64,000 nt of DNA, taken from Rhodococcus sp. 14-2483-1-2. GTDB lineage: Bacteria > Actinomycetota > Actinomycetes > Mycobacteriales > Mycobacteriaceae. Shown here piece by piece: positions 1 through 10,681 of this stretch; the first letter of the stretch is position 1, and each line of letters opens with the position of its first letter. The notes under the pieces were generated by a model. The model searched no databases, had not been told where the DNA came from, and saw nothing but the letters and a program-made list of their open reading frames with translations. The stretch lies in contig NZ_NPFW01000022.1 in assembly GCF_002259405.1 (NCBI RefSeq), forward strand, positions 310,001-374,000, given 5' to 3'. The translations under genes were made by a program, and so were the position numbers.

Positions 1-1821
<1,821 letters not shown>

Positions 1822-1860
1822 CACAGTTCCTTTGTGCAGTCGAGAAAGGTTCGGGTGGAC

Positions 1861-3075
1861 CTACGCGCCGGCGACGGCGAGTTCGGTCTCGATGGCGGCG
1901 TCGAGACGCTCGCGTACGGCGGGGACCGGAATCTTGTCGATGATCTCGTGGAAGAAGCCTCGGACGACGAGTCGACGAGCAACCTCCTCCGAGATGCCAC
2001 GAGCGCGCAGGTAGAACAGCTGCTCGTCGTCGAAACGGCCGGTGGCGCTGGCGTGGCCCGCTCCGACGATCTCGCCCGTCTCGATCTCGAGGTTCGGTAC
2101 CGAATCGGCCCGCGCACCATCGGTGAGCACCAGGTTGCGGTTGAGCTCGTAGGTCTCGGTTCCCTCGGCCTCGGCTCGGATCAGAACATCTCCGATCCAC
2201 ACGGTGTGCGCGTCGACGGTTCCGGGTCCGGTTTCGCCCTGCAGCGCGCCCTTGTACATCACATTGGACTTGCAGTGCGGTGCCGAGTGGTCCACGAGCA
2301 GTCGCTGCTCTAGGTGCTGGCCGGCGTCGGCGAAGTACACACCGAGCAGGTTCGCGTCGCCGCCGGGCGCGCTGTAGCGCACGGTCGGGCTGATGCGGAC
2401 CAGATCGCCGCCGAGGCTGACGTTGTAGTGCCGCAGCACGGCGTCGCGCCCGAGCATCGCGTGGTGCGCTGCGACGTGCACGGCGTCGGACTGCCAGTCC
2501 TGGATCAGTACGACGTGCAGTTGCGAGCTGTCACCGAGAACGAACTCGAGGTTCTCGGCGTACGTGCCGCTGCCCCGCTGATCGATCACGACGGTGGCGC
2601 GAGCGAACGTGCCGAGTCTGATCTGCACATGGCCGTAGGCGACGTGGTCGACACCGGGACCGTCGACAGTGATCTCGATCGGATCGGCCACCTCGACCTC
2701 GTTCGGCACGGAGACGACCGTGGCCTCGGTGAACGCCGAGAATGCCTGAGCGGCAATACGATCGGCAGGAACACCGGCCTTGCCCAGTCGGTCGTCGTCA
2801 CGGCCCACGGTCTCCACGACCACCGATTCCGGTGCACCGACGGTGACCTGAGCGGCCCCGTCGGCGACAGCGGAACCGTCGTGCAGGCCGCGCAGCCGAC
2901 GCAGCGGCGTGAAACGCCACAGCTCGTCACGGCCGGACGGGATCTCGAACGCATTCACGTCGTAGGACGTGAACTGAGCGCCCTTGTTCTCGACGAGCTT
3001 CGACTTGTCTTCCTTGGCCGACTCTGGATTCTCGGATGCCACGGCACCCATGACTCCGGTGAGGGGGTTGTTCAC
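1861..3075 (-). CDS. sufD: Fe-S cluster assembly protein SufD
   Basis: SufD is the non-ATPase partner that, with SufB and SufC, forms the cluster scaffold. At 404 residues it has the SufBD beta-helix core in its C-terminal two thirds and the conserved end region with QLFYLRARGISEEVARRL, closely matching the corresponding region of SufB next door. The GTG start directly follows the sufB stop codon, with no intergenic base. A short run of SD-like bases is embedded in the end of sufB. Function is assigned from family and operon position. Confidence 0.95.
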   Translation of the reverse strand: MNNPLTGVMGAVASENPESAKEDKSKLVENKGAQFTSYDVNAFEIPSGRDELWRFTPLRRLRGLHDGSAVADGAAQVTVGAPESVVVETVGRDDDRLGKAGVPADRIAAQAFSAFTEATVVSVPNEVEVADPIEITVDGPGVDHVAYGHVQIRLGTFARATVVIDQRGSGTYAENLEFVLGDSSQLHVVLIQDWQSDAVHVAAHHAMLGRDAVLRHYNVSLGGDLVRISPTVRYSAPGGDANLLGVYFADAGQHLEQRLLVDHSAPHCKSNVMYKGALQGETGPGTVDAHTVWIGDVLIRAEAEGTETYELNRNLVLTDGARADSVPNLEIETGEIVGAGHASATGRFDDEQLFYLRARGISEEVARRLVVRGFFHEIIDKIPVPAVRERLDAAIETELAVAGA

Positions 3076-4521
3076 TTATCCGACCGACCCTTCCATCTGC
3101 AGCTCGATGAGCCGGTTGAGCTCGAGCGCGTATTCCATCGGCAGTTCGCGAGCGATCGGCTCGACGAAGCCACGGACGACCATTGCCATGGCCTCGTCCT
3201 CGGTCATGCCACGGCTCATCAGGTAGAACAACTGATCGTCGCTGACCTTCGAGACGGTGGCCTCGTGGCCCATCGACACGTCGTCCTCGCGGATGTCGAC
3301 GTACGGGTACGTGTCGGAACGACTGATCGTGTCGACGAGCAACGCGTCGCACTTGACCGTCGAACGCGAGCCGTGCGCACCCTTGTTGATCTGGATCAGA
3401 CCGCGGTACGACGTCCGGCCACCGCCGCGAGCGACGGACTTGCTGACGATGTTCGAGGACGTGTGCGGTGCCAGGTGCAACATCTTCGAGCCGGTGTCCT
3501 GGTGCTGGTCCGGGCCTGCGAACGCGACCGACAGAACCTCACCCTTGGCGTACTCACCGGTCATCCAGACAGCGGGGTACTTCATGGTGACCTTGGAGCC
3601 GATGTTGCCGTCGACCCACTCCATCGTTGCGCCTGCCTCGGCCTTGGCACGCTTGGTGACGAGGTTGTAGACGTTGTTCGACCAGTTCTGGATGGTCGTG
3701 TAGCGGCAACGACCACCCTTCTTGACGATGATCTCGACCACGGCGGAGTGCAGCGAATCCGACTTGTAGATCGGCGCGGTGCAACCCTCGACGTAGTGCA
3801 CGTATGCACCCTCGTCGACGATGATCAGCGTGCGCTCGAACTGGCCCATGTTCTCGGTGTTGATCCGGAAGTAGGCCTGCAGCGGGATGTCCACATGGAC
3901 GCCCGGCGGGATGTAGATGAAGGATCCACCGGACCACACCGCGGTGTTCAGTGCGGAGAACTTGTTGTCGCCCGCGGGGATGACGGTGCCGAAGTACTCG
4001 CGGAACAGCTCCGGCTGCTCCTTGAGGGCGGTGTCGGTGTCGAGGAACAACACTCCCTGAGCCTCGAGGTCCTCACGGATCGAGTGGTAGACCACCTCGG
4101 ACTCGTACTGGGCAGCGACACCGGAGACGAGGCGCTGCTTCTCCGCCTCGGGGATGCCGAGCTTGTCGTACGTGTTCTTGATGTCTTCCGGCAGGTCTTC
4201 CCACGTGGCAGCCTGCTTCTCGCTGGACCGCACGAAGTACTTGATGTTGTCGAAGTCGATGCCGTCGAGGTTGGAACCCCAGTTCGGCATCGGCTTGCGC
4301 TCGAAGGTCTTGAGAGCCTTGAGGCGCGCCTCGAGCATCCACTCGGGCTCGCTCTTCTTCTGCGAGATGTCCCGGACGACGGCCTCGGAAAGACCGCGCT
4401 TGGCACTTTCACCGGCTACGTCCGAGTCGGCCCAGCCGTATCCGTAGGTGCCGAGCGAGGCGATGGTCTCGTCCTGGGTCAGCGGCGCGGTGGGTGTCAC
4501 CTGGTCTGGTGTGACGGTCAT
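3076..4521 (-). CDS. sufB: Fe-S cluster assembly scaffold SufB (no intein)
   Basis: SufB is the main scaffold subunit on which nascent Fe-S clusters are built before transfer to apo-proteins. The 481-residue protein is uninterrupted and carries VEGCTAPIY with Cys at about 247, plus the C-terminal [15 protein letters not shown] block shared with SufD. In M. tuberculosis SufB is split by an intein near the equivalent Cys; here the sequence runs straight through. The ATG at 4521 overlaps the sufR stop (ATGA) and is preceded by AAGGAG, so translation is coupled to the repressor gene. Confidence 0.97.
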   Translation of the reverse strand: MTVTPDQVTPTAPLTQDETIASLGTYGYGWADSDVAGESAKRGLSEAVVRDISQKKSEPEWMLEARLKALKTFERKPMPNWGSNLDGIDFDNIKYFVRSSEKQAATWEDLPEDIKNTYDKLGIPEAEKQRLVSGVAAQYESEVVYHSIREDLEAQGVLFLDTDTALKEQPELFREYFGTVIPAGDNKFSALNTAVWSGGSFIYIPPGVHVDIPLQAYFRINTENMGQFERTLIIVDEGAYVHYVEGCTAPIYKSDSLHSAVVEIIVKKGGRCRYTTIQNWSNNVYNLVTKRAKAEAGATMEWVDGNIGSKVTMKYPAVWMTGEYAKGEVLSVAFAGPDQHQDTGSKMLHLAPHTSSNIVSKSVARGGGRTSYRGLIQINKGAHGSRSTVKCDALLVDTISRSDTYPYVDIREDDVSMGHEATVSKVSDDQLFYLMSRGMTEDEAMAMVVRGFVEPIARELPMEYALELNRLIELQMEGSVG

Positions 4522-5339
4522 GCGGGCTCCTTCCGGAGGCGTGGGCGTTCTCCGACGCGGGGCTGCGCGTCGGGAGTCTTCTTGTCGGAACTATCGGTGT
4601 TCGAGTACCGCGTCGGTGACAGCGGTACGTGCGTCGTGCATGCGCAATTGCCGTTGGCGATGGTCGCCAAACGCTGCACGTGCGTGCCGAGGATCTCGGC
4701 GAACGCGGTCTGCTCGGCCTCGCACAGCTCCGGAAACTCGGAGGCGACGTGCGACACCGGGCAGTGGTGCTGGCAGATCTGCACACCGTTGCCCACCTGA
4801 CGGGTGGTGGCGGAGAAACCGGCCGCGCTGAACGCGTCGGCGATTCGGTCGGCGGCGTCCTCCACGGCATGCGCATCGGATCCCGTCGCCGGCTCCACGT
4901 CGGCCACGATGGTGTTGACCCGTTGCCGCGCGAACGTCTCGATGGCCGCGTCTCCACCGATCTTGCGCAGCTGCCGCATGGCGGCACCGGCGAGATCGTC
5001 GTAGGTGTGGCCGAGACGATTGCGTCCGGCTGCAGTCAGCTGGAAATGCTTCGCCGGTCGACCCCGGCCCCGTTGCCGAGCACCCGCGGGAGTGGTGATG
5101 CGGGCCTCGCCCGCGTCGATGAGTGCGTCGAGGTGACGTCGAACACCTGCCGCGCTCAATCCCAGTCGAGTACCGATGTCGGAGGCGGTGATGGGGCCCT
5201 CTTCGAGGAGCAGAGTGACCACAGCGCTCCGCGTCTGCCCCTCGGGGGCCGACGTGGGTCGCACCGACGAAACGCCTGCGCCGGTGGCCGACGACTCGAC
5301 ACTTCCCGGACGCACGAGCGAGCTCTCGGTTGTTTTCAC
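4518..5339 (-). CDS. sufR: SufR, Fe-S-sensing repressor of the suf operon
   Basis: This winged-helix regulator is the actinobacterial SufR, which binds an Fe-S cluster and represses suf transcription when clusters are plentiful. The helix-turn-helix lies at about residues 49-72 ([20 protein letters not shown]). Likely cluster ligands are Cys189, Cys193, Cys206 and Cys232/234 near the C-terminus. The GTG at 5339 gives 273 residues; a GTG at 5402 would add 21 residues of low-complexity sequence. I prefer 5339 because the inverted repeat and a CACACT hexamer sit six bases before it, as at other leaderless starts here. It heads the suf operon and is divergent from mptB. Confidence 0.9.
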   Translation of the reverse strand: MKTTESSLVRPGSVESSATGAGVSSVRPTSAPEGQTRSAVVTLLLEEGPITASDIGTRLGLSAAGVRRHLDALIDAGEARITTPAGARQRGRGRPAKHFQLTAAGRNRLGHTYDDLAGAAMRQLRKIGGDAAIETFARQRVNTIVADVEPATGSDAHAVEDAADRIADAFSAAGFSATTRQVGNGVQICQHHCPVSHVASEFPELCEAEQTAFAEILGTHVQRLATIANGNCACTTHVPLSPTRYSNTDSSDKKTPDAQPRVGERPRLRKEPA

Positions 5340-5352
5340 AACACCAGTGTGA
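5336..5352. promoter_or_regulatory. Candidate SufR operator over the sufR start
   Basis: A perfect inverted repeat TCACA-N7-TGTGA spans the proposed sufR start codon and its -10 area. SufR proteins autoregulate, so a palindrome in this position is a reasonable operator. The link to SufR is inference; the repeat itself is directly visible. Confidence 0.55.
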
Positions 5353-5469
5353 CGGAATTGCAGTACCCGGTCCAGCAAGGGTGCCCTTTGCAGGTCGCTC
5401 ACCCAGCACGGTGGCCGATGCCCAGGTGGTCCGGTGGAGCACGGTGCAGGCCGCGTGCGAGTGCCCCGC

Positions 5470-5482
5470 TACGCTCCCACTG
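5470..5482 (+). promoter_or_regulatory. Leaderless promoter of mptB
   Basis: The -10-like hexamer TACGCT (5470-5475) is followed by six bases and then the GTG at 5482, so the predicted transcription start coincides with the start codon. No Shine-Dalgarno sequence is present. Confidence 0.5.
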
Positions 5483-7254
5483 TGCCATCGACCGACAGTG
5501 AGCCCAGTTCCGAGAGCTCACCTTCCGCGAGGGGTTCCGAGTCTCTCCCGGCGCCCGGCACCCCGAAGTCCGGATCGGCTGCGCTCGTCCACAGGTTCGT
5601 CCTGACCCCCGCACGCCGAGTCATCGGCCTCGAGCCGACGCCCCCGGGCGGAGCAGTCGCCACCTTGCACGGAGACGAGCAGGAGGCGCCGGGTCTCAAT
5701 CCCACGGAGACGAACCAGCTCAGGAACATCCGACGTTTCGGTGCCGCGGGCGCACTACTGATGGCGATCGGAGCGCTCGGCGCAGGCGCGCAGCCGGTAC
5801 TGCAGAACCCGATCGCAGGCGTCCGACTCCTGAGCCTGCCGTCCCGGATGGCAACGACCGCACTGACAGTCACGATGACCGGAACCGTCATCGTGGTGCT
5901 CGCGTGGTTGCTGTTGGGAAGATTTGCGTTGGGACGCACACGATCGGGAACCACCCCACGCCGGCTCACTCGTTCGCAGATGGACCGCACACTGCTGCTG
6001 TGGATCCTGCCGTTGAGTGTGGCACCGCCGATGTTCTCGCGCGATGTCTACTCGTACCTCGCCCAGAGCGAGATCACCGCTCGCGGACTCGACCCGTACG
6101 AGGTCGGTCCGGTCGATGCACTCGGGGCCGACAACGTGCTGACCCGAACGGTTCCCAACATCTGGCGGGAGACCCCGGCACCCTACGGTCCGCTGTTCCT
6201 GTGGATGGGGCGTGGAATCACGTACTTGACCGGTGAGAACATCGTCGCAGGCATCTTCCTCCATCGCCTGCTCGCGCTGGTGGGCGTAGCGCTGATCGTC
6301 TGGTCGCTGCCACGTCTCGCCCGACGCTGTGGGGTCGCGTCGGTCACGGCACTGTGGCTCGGTGCCGCCAACCCGCTGCTGCTGTTCCACCTGGTCGCCG
6401 GTATCCACAACGAGGCCCTGATGATCGGGCTCATGCTGGCCGGTACCGAACTGGCCCTTCGCGCGATCGAGCGCGCGGGTCCCCTGCGCAGCACCGATAT
6501 TGCATTCCTCGTCGGCGGTGCCGGCCTGATCGCGCTGTCGTCTGCGATCAAGATTCCCTCGCTCATCGCGCTCGGCTTCGTGGGGATGGCACTGTCGAGG
6601 CGGTGGGGCGGGACCCTCAGATCCGTGATGTACGCGGCACTGTTGCTCGGCTCGATCGCCGTCGTGGTCCAGGTCGCCGTGAGCTTGGGTAGCGGGCTGG
6701 GCTTCGGCTGGATCAACACTCTGGGGACCGCGGGAGTGGTGCGCAGCTGGATGTCGATTCCCACGATCCTCGGTCTCGGTACCGGATTCGTCGGTGTGCT
6801 GCTGGGTCTCGGCGACCACACCACCGCTGTGTTGGGTCTCACTCGCCCGATCGCTGCCGTCGTCGCGGGAATCATCGTCGTCCGCATGCTGATCGCCGTT
6901 CTGCGCGGCCGCCTGCATCCGGTCGGCGCACTCGGCGTCGCGCTCGGTGCCGTCGTCCTGTTGTTCCCTGTGGTGCAGCCCTGGTACCTGCTGTGGGCGG
7001 TGATTCCGCTGGCCGCGTGGGCCACGACTCCCTCGTTCCGGCGTCCTGCCATTGCCTTCTCGTCGTTGGTGAGCGTGATCCTCATGCCGAACGGCAGTGA
7101 ATACCAGCCGTTCCAGATCGTGCAGGCCGCAGTCATGACCATCCTGACGATCGCGTTGCTCTACCTGTTCACGCGAAACCGGATGCCGTGGCCCACCCGC
7201 ACCGGACCACCGGCACGCGACCGCAACACCGACGAATACGCTGAGTCCTCGTGA
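5482..7254 (+). CDS. mptB: Alpha-(1->6)-mannopyranosyltransferase MptB (GT-C, polytopic)
   Basis: The 590-residue protein resembles MptB, a polyprenyl-phosphomannose-dependent GT-C mannosyltransferase that starts the alpha-1,6-mannan core of lipomannan and lipoarabinomannan on the outer face of the membrane. It has a soluble N-terminus of about 95 residues and then roughly 12-13 hydrophobic segments, with acidic loop sequence (FSRDVYSYLAQSEI) typical of GT-C enzymes. Its place divergent from sufR matches the mycobacterial locus. The GTG at 5482 was chosen for the promoter spacing; a GTG at 5434 would add 16 residues. The stop overlaps the next gene (GTGA), so it is probably co-transcribed with the ABC exporter. 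Confidence 0.88.
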   Translation: MPSTDSEPSSESSPSARGSESLPAPGTPKSGSAALVHRFVLTPARRVIGLEPTPPGGAVATLHGDEQEAPGLNPTETNQLRNIRRFGAAGALLMAIGALGAGAQPVLQNPIAGVRLLSLPSRMATTALTVTMTGTVIVVLAWLLLGRFALGRTRSGTTPRRLTRSQMDRTLLLWILPLSVAPPMFSRDVYSYLAQSEITARGLDPYEVGPVDALGADNVLTRTVPNIWRETPAPYGPLFLWMGRGITYLTGENIVAGIFLHRLLALVGVALIVWSLPRLARRCGVASVTALWLGAANPLLLFHLVAGIHNEALMIGLMLAGTELALRAIERAGPLRSTDIAFLVGGAGLIALSSAIKIPSLIALGFVGMALSRRWGGTLRSVMYAALLLGSIAVVVQVAVSLGSGLGFGWINTLGTAGVVRSWMSIPTILGLGTGFVGVLLGLGDHTTAVLGLTRPIAAVVAGIIVVRMLIAVLRGRLHPVGALGVALGAVVLLFPVVQPWYLLWAVIPLAAWATTPSFRRPAIAFSSLVSVILMPNGSEYQPFQIVQAAVMTILTIALLYLFTRNRMPWPTRTGPPARDRNTDEYAESS

Positions 7255-8195
7255 TCTCCGGGACGTCCGACGCGGCGCAACCTGTCGTACAGCTGACCGA
7301 CGTACGCAAGTCGTACGACGGTGTCAGTGCCGTCGACGGGTTGAGCCTGAACATCGGCCCCGGCGAGGTTCTCGCGCTGCTGGGCCCCAACGGTGCCGGA
7401 AAAACCACCACTGTCGAGATGTGCGAGGGATTCGTCGTACCCGACAGCGGCTCGGTCCGGGTCCTCGGCTTGGACCCCGTCGCACAATCGGCGCAGCTGC
7501 GGCCACGCATCGGCGTCATGCTCCAGGGCGGAGGCGCGTACCCCGGTTCCAAAGCCGGGGAGATGCTCCAACTCGTCGCCTCGTACTCGGCCGACCCACT
7601 CGATCCCGCATGGTTGCTCGACTGCCTCGGCCTGACCTCGGCCGTTCGCACCCCGTACCGGCGGCTCTCCGGCGGGCAGCAGCAGCGGCTGGCTCTGGCC
7701 TGCGCCATCGTCGGACGGCCCGAACTGGTGTTCCTCGACGAACCGACGGCCGGGCTCGACGCCCAGGCTCGGTTGCTGGTGTGGGAGTTGATCGACGCCC
7801 TGCGCCGTGACGGTGTCGGAGTACTGCTCACGACGCATCTCATGGACGAGGCCGAGCAGCTCGCCGACCGGCTGACGATCATCGACAACGGCCGCGTCGT
7901 CGCCTCGGGTACACCGTCGGAACTGACCAAGCAGGGTGCCGAGGGCCAGCTTCGCTTCACCGCACCCCCCGGACTCGAATTGTCCATGCTCGACGCGGCT
8001 CTTCCACCGGGTTACGTACCGTCGGAACCGACGCCCGGTTCGTATGTGGTCTCCGGCGTGATCGAGCCGCAGATTCTGGTGATCGTCACGTCCTGGTGTG
8101 CACAGCAGGACGTGTTGGCCACCGAGTTGCAGGTCGACCAGCGCCGCCTCGAGGACGTGTTCCTCGAGCTGACCGGCAGAGAGTTGAGGAAGTGA
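7251..8195 (+). CDS. ABC exporter ATP-binding protein (substrate unknown)
   Basis: This 314-residue ATPase belongs to the drug/lipid-type ABC-2 exporter group. It has Walker A GPNGAGKTT at about 45-53, the signature LSGGQQQRL, Walker B LVFLDEPTAGLD, and the switch His in TTHLMDEAEQLADR. A C-terminal extension of about 90 residues follows the nucleotide-binding domain. The GTG start overlaps the mptB stop and its own stop overlaps the permease gene, so the three are translationally coupled. The matching mycobacterial genes lie in the same place beside mptB, but no substrate is established from sequence. Confidence 0.9.
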   Translation: MISGTSDAAQPVVQLTDVRKSYDGVSAVDGLSLNIGPGEVLALLGPNGAGKTTTVEMCEGFVVPDSGSVRVLGLDPVAQSAQLRPRIGVMLQGGGAYPGSKAGEMLQLVASYSADPLDPAWLLDCLGLTSAVRTPYRRLSGGQQQRLALACAIVGRPELVFLDEPTAGLDAQARLLVWELIDALRRDGVGVLLTTHLMDEAEQLADRLTIIDNGRVVASGTPSELTKQGAEGQLRFTAPPGLELSMLDAALPPGYVPSEPTPGSYVVSGVIEPQILVIVTSWCAQQDVLATELQVDQRRLEDVFLELTGRELRK

Positions 8196-8992
8196 CCGTG
8201 CGCAGAGAAGCCCGGCTCGCCGACAACCGATTCGAGACAGGTCTGTTCGCGCCTCGCCCACAGCCCGCGTCGGCTGCGCGCATGCTGCTCGCGCAGACCC
8301 GCCTCGAACTGAAGTTGTTGCTGCGCAACGGTGAACAGTTGCTGCTGACGATGTTCATCCCGATCACATTGCTGGTCGGATTGACCCTGCTGCCCTTCGG
8401 CGAACTCGGTACCGATCGAGTTGCCCGAGTGGTCCCGGCCGTGATGATGGTGGCCATCATGTCGACGGCGTTCACCGGCCAGGCGATCGCCGTCGGCTTC
8501 GATCGCCGCTACGGCGCTCTCAAGAGGCTCGGGGCGACACCACTTCCACGGTGGGGCATCATCGGCGGCAAATCCGCCGCCGTGGTGATCGTGGTGATTC
8601 TGCAGTCGGTGCTGCTCGGCTCGATCGGCGTCGTTCTGGGATGGCGCCCGAGCGCGACGGGTCTGTTGCTCGGTGCCGTCATCATCGCTCTGGGAACCGT
8701 CACCTTCGCCTCGATGGGACTGCTGCTCGGCGGCACCCTGCGCGCCGAGATCGTGCTGGCGCTGGCGAACATCGCCTGGTTCGTGATGCTGGGCATCGGC
8801 AGCGCGGTGTTCGTGGACGACCAGATCCCCCAGGGACTGCAGAACGTCGCACGCATCGTTCCGTCCGGCGCGCTGGGCGAGGCACTGAGCAGAGGTGTGT
8901 CCTCGTCCTTCGACATCTTCGGCGTGGTCGTACTGCTGGCGTGGGCAGCGGTGTGCAGCACTCTCGCCGTCCGCACGTTCAAGTTCACCTGA
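8192..8992 (+). CDS. ABC-2 type exporter permease
   Basis: This 266-residue membrane protein is the permease partner of the preceding ATPase. After a short polar N-terminus it has about six hydrophobic segments (for example LLLTMFIPITLLVGLTLL, VVIVVILQSVLLGSIGVVL, IVLALANIAWFVMLGIGSAV) and the ABC-2 motif region around RRYGALKRLGATPL. The GTG at 8192 overlaps the ATPase stop; longer upstream extensions would read through the ATPase gene and have no membrane character. The exported substrate is unknown. Proximity to ctaA and mptB could mean a cell-envelope or haem-related role, which is only inference. Confidence 0.88.
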   Translation: MTVRREARLADNRFETGLFAPRPQPASAARMLLAQTRLELKLLLRNGEQLLLTMFIPITLLVGLTLLPFGELGTDRVARVVPAVMMVAIMSTAFTGQAIAVGFDRRYGALKRLGATPLPRWGIIGGKSAAVVIVVILQSVLLGSIGVVLGWRPSATGLLLGAVIIALGTVTFASMGLLLGGTLRAEIVLALANIAWFVMLGIGSAVFVDDQIPQGLQNVARIVPSGALGEALSRGVSSSFDIFGVVVLLAWAAVCSTLAVRTFKFT

Positions 8993-9035
8993 GCAACGCT
9001 CGCTACCCAACGACGCTGTGTAGTTGATCGGCGTT

Positions 9036-9048
9036 TACCATCGTGGGG
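9036..9048 (+). promoter_or_regulatory. Leaderless promoter of ctaA
   Basis: The hexamer TACCAT (9036-9041) stands six bases before the GTG at 9048, the same geometry as at mptB. It favours 9048 over the upstream TTG at 9024, which would lie before the transcription start. Confidence 0.5.
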
Positions 9049-10034
9049 TGCTGTACAGAGCGTTCTTGCGCGTCGTCGACCTCTTGCCCTTGCCCTCGCT
9101 TCGAGTGCAGCGGGTACTGGCATTCATCGCGATCCTGACGCAGGGTGGCATCGCGGTCACCGGTGCCGTCGTTCGCGTCACCGGGTCGGGTCTCGGTTGC
9201 CCCACGTGGCCGCAATGCTTCCCCGGTAGCTTCACTCCCGTCGGCGTGTCCGAGGTACCGATACTGCATCAGGCTGTCGAGTTCGGCAATCGCCTGCTCA
9301 CGTTCGTGGTCGTCCTCGCTGCCGCCGCCGTCGTCATCGCCGTCACCAGGGCGCGGCGACGTCGCGAAGTGCTGTTCTTCGCCTGGCTGATGCCACTCGG
9401 TACCGTCGTGCAGGCCGTCATCGGCGGATTCACGGTGCTGACCGGACTGCTGTGGTGGACGGTCGCCGTTCACCTCGTCGTGTCGATGGCGATGGTCTGG
9501 CTGGCCACACTGCTGTACGCCAAGGTGGGCGAGAGCGATGCGCCGTCGGGGTCGACGCCCACGGTGCCCGGCGCACTGCGCGCGCTGACGGGATTGTCCG
9601 GGATCGCACTGACGGGCGTGCTGATCGCGGGCACCATGGTGACCGGGGCCGGCCCGCATGCAGGCGACAAGAGCATCGAAGAACCGGTGCCGCGCCTCGG
9701 TATCGAGATCGTGACGCTGGTCCACGCACACTCCCAGTTCTTGGTCGGCTACCTGGCCCTGCTCGTCGGATTGGCATTCGCCCTGTACGCGGTGCGTGCA
9801 CCGAAGGCGGTCACGTTTCGACTCAACATCCTGATCGCCCTGGTACTCGCACAGTCCCTGATCGGACTCGTTCAGTACTTCACCGGCGTTCCGGCCGTAC
9901 TCGTCGCCTTCCACGTGGCCGGTGCGGGCGCATGTACCGCCGCCACCGCGGCTGTCTGGGCGGCCTGCCGAACCCGCGGCCCGGCCGCAACCGAGGAGAT
10001 CGAGACCACCGAGGACGTCGCAGTTCGCTCGTGA
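9048..10034 (+). CDS. ctaA: Haem A synthase CtaA (COX15 family)
   Basis: CtaA oxidises the C8 methyl of haem O to make haem A for the aa3 cytochrome oxidase. The 328-residue membrane protein has eight hydrophobic segments in two homologous halves. The extracytoplasmic cysteine pair is seen as GCPTWPQC, and candidate haem-ligand histidines are in LHQAVEFGNR, VHLVVSM, HAHSQFLVG and FHVAGAG. The final 20 residues are an acidic tail. The matching mycobacterial gene has been annotated as an antibiotic transporter, but these motifs fit CtaA. Together with ctaB (11672-12679) it completes the haem B to haem A route. Confidence 0.93.
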   Translation: MLYRAFLRVVDLLPLPSLRVQRVLAFIAILTQGGIAVTGAVVRVTGSGLGCPTWPQCFPGSFTPVGVSEVPILHQAVEFGNRLLTFVVVLAAAAVVIAVTRARRRREVLFFAWLMPLGTVVQAVIGGFTVLTGLLWWTVAVHLVVSMAMVWLATLLYAKVGESDAPSGSTPTVPGALRALTGLSGIALTGVLIAGTMVTGAGPHAGDKSIEEPVPRLGIEIVTLVHAHSQFLVGYLALLVGLAFALYAVRAPKAVTFRLNILIALVLAQSLIGLVQYFTGVPAVLVAFHVAGAGACTAATAAVWAACRTRGPAATEEIETTEDVAVRS

Positions 10035-10173
10035 CGATCGGCCCGGCTTCGAACAGGGTGGAGGGACAGCCGACCTCCCCCTCAGATGGCCGACTGCCCC
10101 TCCACTGACTTCGACGCACCGGGTGCCGAGATGGTTCCCGCCGAATCGAACAAGTTTTGCGACTGTTCTCCGC

Positions 10174-10545
10174 TCAGACGATCGCCTGGTTGCGCGCCTT
10201 CGGGAACTTCTTCTGGTTGGCCACCCACCCGGCCATCTTCTCGTGGTGTCCGGGTGCCGGATTGACCGAACTGACCAGCTCACGGTCCCATTCGGCCTCG
10301 GTCAACTGGTCCAGACCGTCGACGATCGCGCGGGCGATGGCGGTCGTCGCGACCACCTGGTCCCCCAGTACGCCGTCCGCGCCGACCATGGTGAGCCGAG
10401 TCCCGGCCCGACCGATCGGCTGAATGACCACATTGGCAGAGTTGCCGTGGTCGGCGAGAAAGCTCTTCACTGCCGCGAGCGTTCCCTTGGGAACCTCGTT
10501 CGACTCGTTCTTCTCGATGCCCGCACTGTCGATTTCGGTAGCCAT
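10174..10545 (-). CDS. Conserved actinobacterial protein of unknown function (123 aa)
   Basis: I cannot assign a function to this small soluble protein. It appears to match the conserved hypothetical beside qor in mycobacteria. It starts with an acidic stretch, has an alpha/beta-looking middle (VKSFLADHGNSANVVIQPIG and TRLTMVGADGVLGDQVVATT), and ends in a basic tail (KMAGWVANQKKFPKARNQ). There is no signal peptide, membrane segment or cysteine. The ATG at 10545 was chosen because TATCGT lies exactly six bases before it, giving a leaderless start. It is divergent from qor and transcribed towards ctaA. Confidence 0.75.
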   Translation of the reverse strand: MATEIDSAGIEKNESNEVPKGTLAAVKSFLADHGNSANVVIQPIGRAGTRLTMVGADGVLGDQVVATTAIARAIVDGLDQLTEAEWDRELVSSVNPAPGHHEKMAGWVANQKKFPKARNQAIV

Positions 10546-10557
10546 GCCGACACGATA
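10546..10557 (-). promoter_or_regulatory. Leaderless promoter of the 123-aa protein gene
   Basis: On the minus strand TATCGT (10557-10552) is followed by six bases and the ATG at 10545. Confidence 0.45.
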
Positions 10558-10596
10558 CCGAGGTCGATCGCGATGCCCGCATCCACCCGTCGAGTC

Positions 10597-10612
10597 GTTA
10601 CTGATCGGTAAC
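10597..10612. promoter_or_regulatory. Palindromic operator-like site upstream of qor
   Basis: GTTAC-TGATCG-GTAAC is a perfect inverted repeat in the 136-base space between two divergent genes, about 70 bases before qor. Sites of this shape are common for TetR-type regulators, but no such regulator is encoded in this window, so the cognate protein is unknown. Confidence 0.4.
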
Positions 10613-10681
10613 TTCGGCCGCGTGAGTGAACGGACCCGATCCGAGCACGCGGGTGCGATGCACCCGTGTAGAACGGTGTTC

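Noticed and set aside
3076..4521. Intein in SufB
   Set aside because: The protein runs continuously through the site used in M. tuberculosis, and no splicing motifs are present.
2314..4800. 828-residue open frame antisense to sufB and sufD
   Set aside because: Composition is a mirror of the suf genes; no family features.
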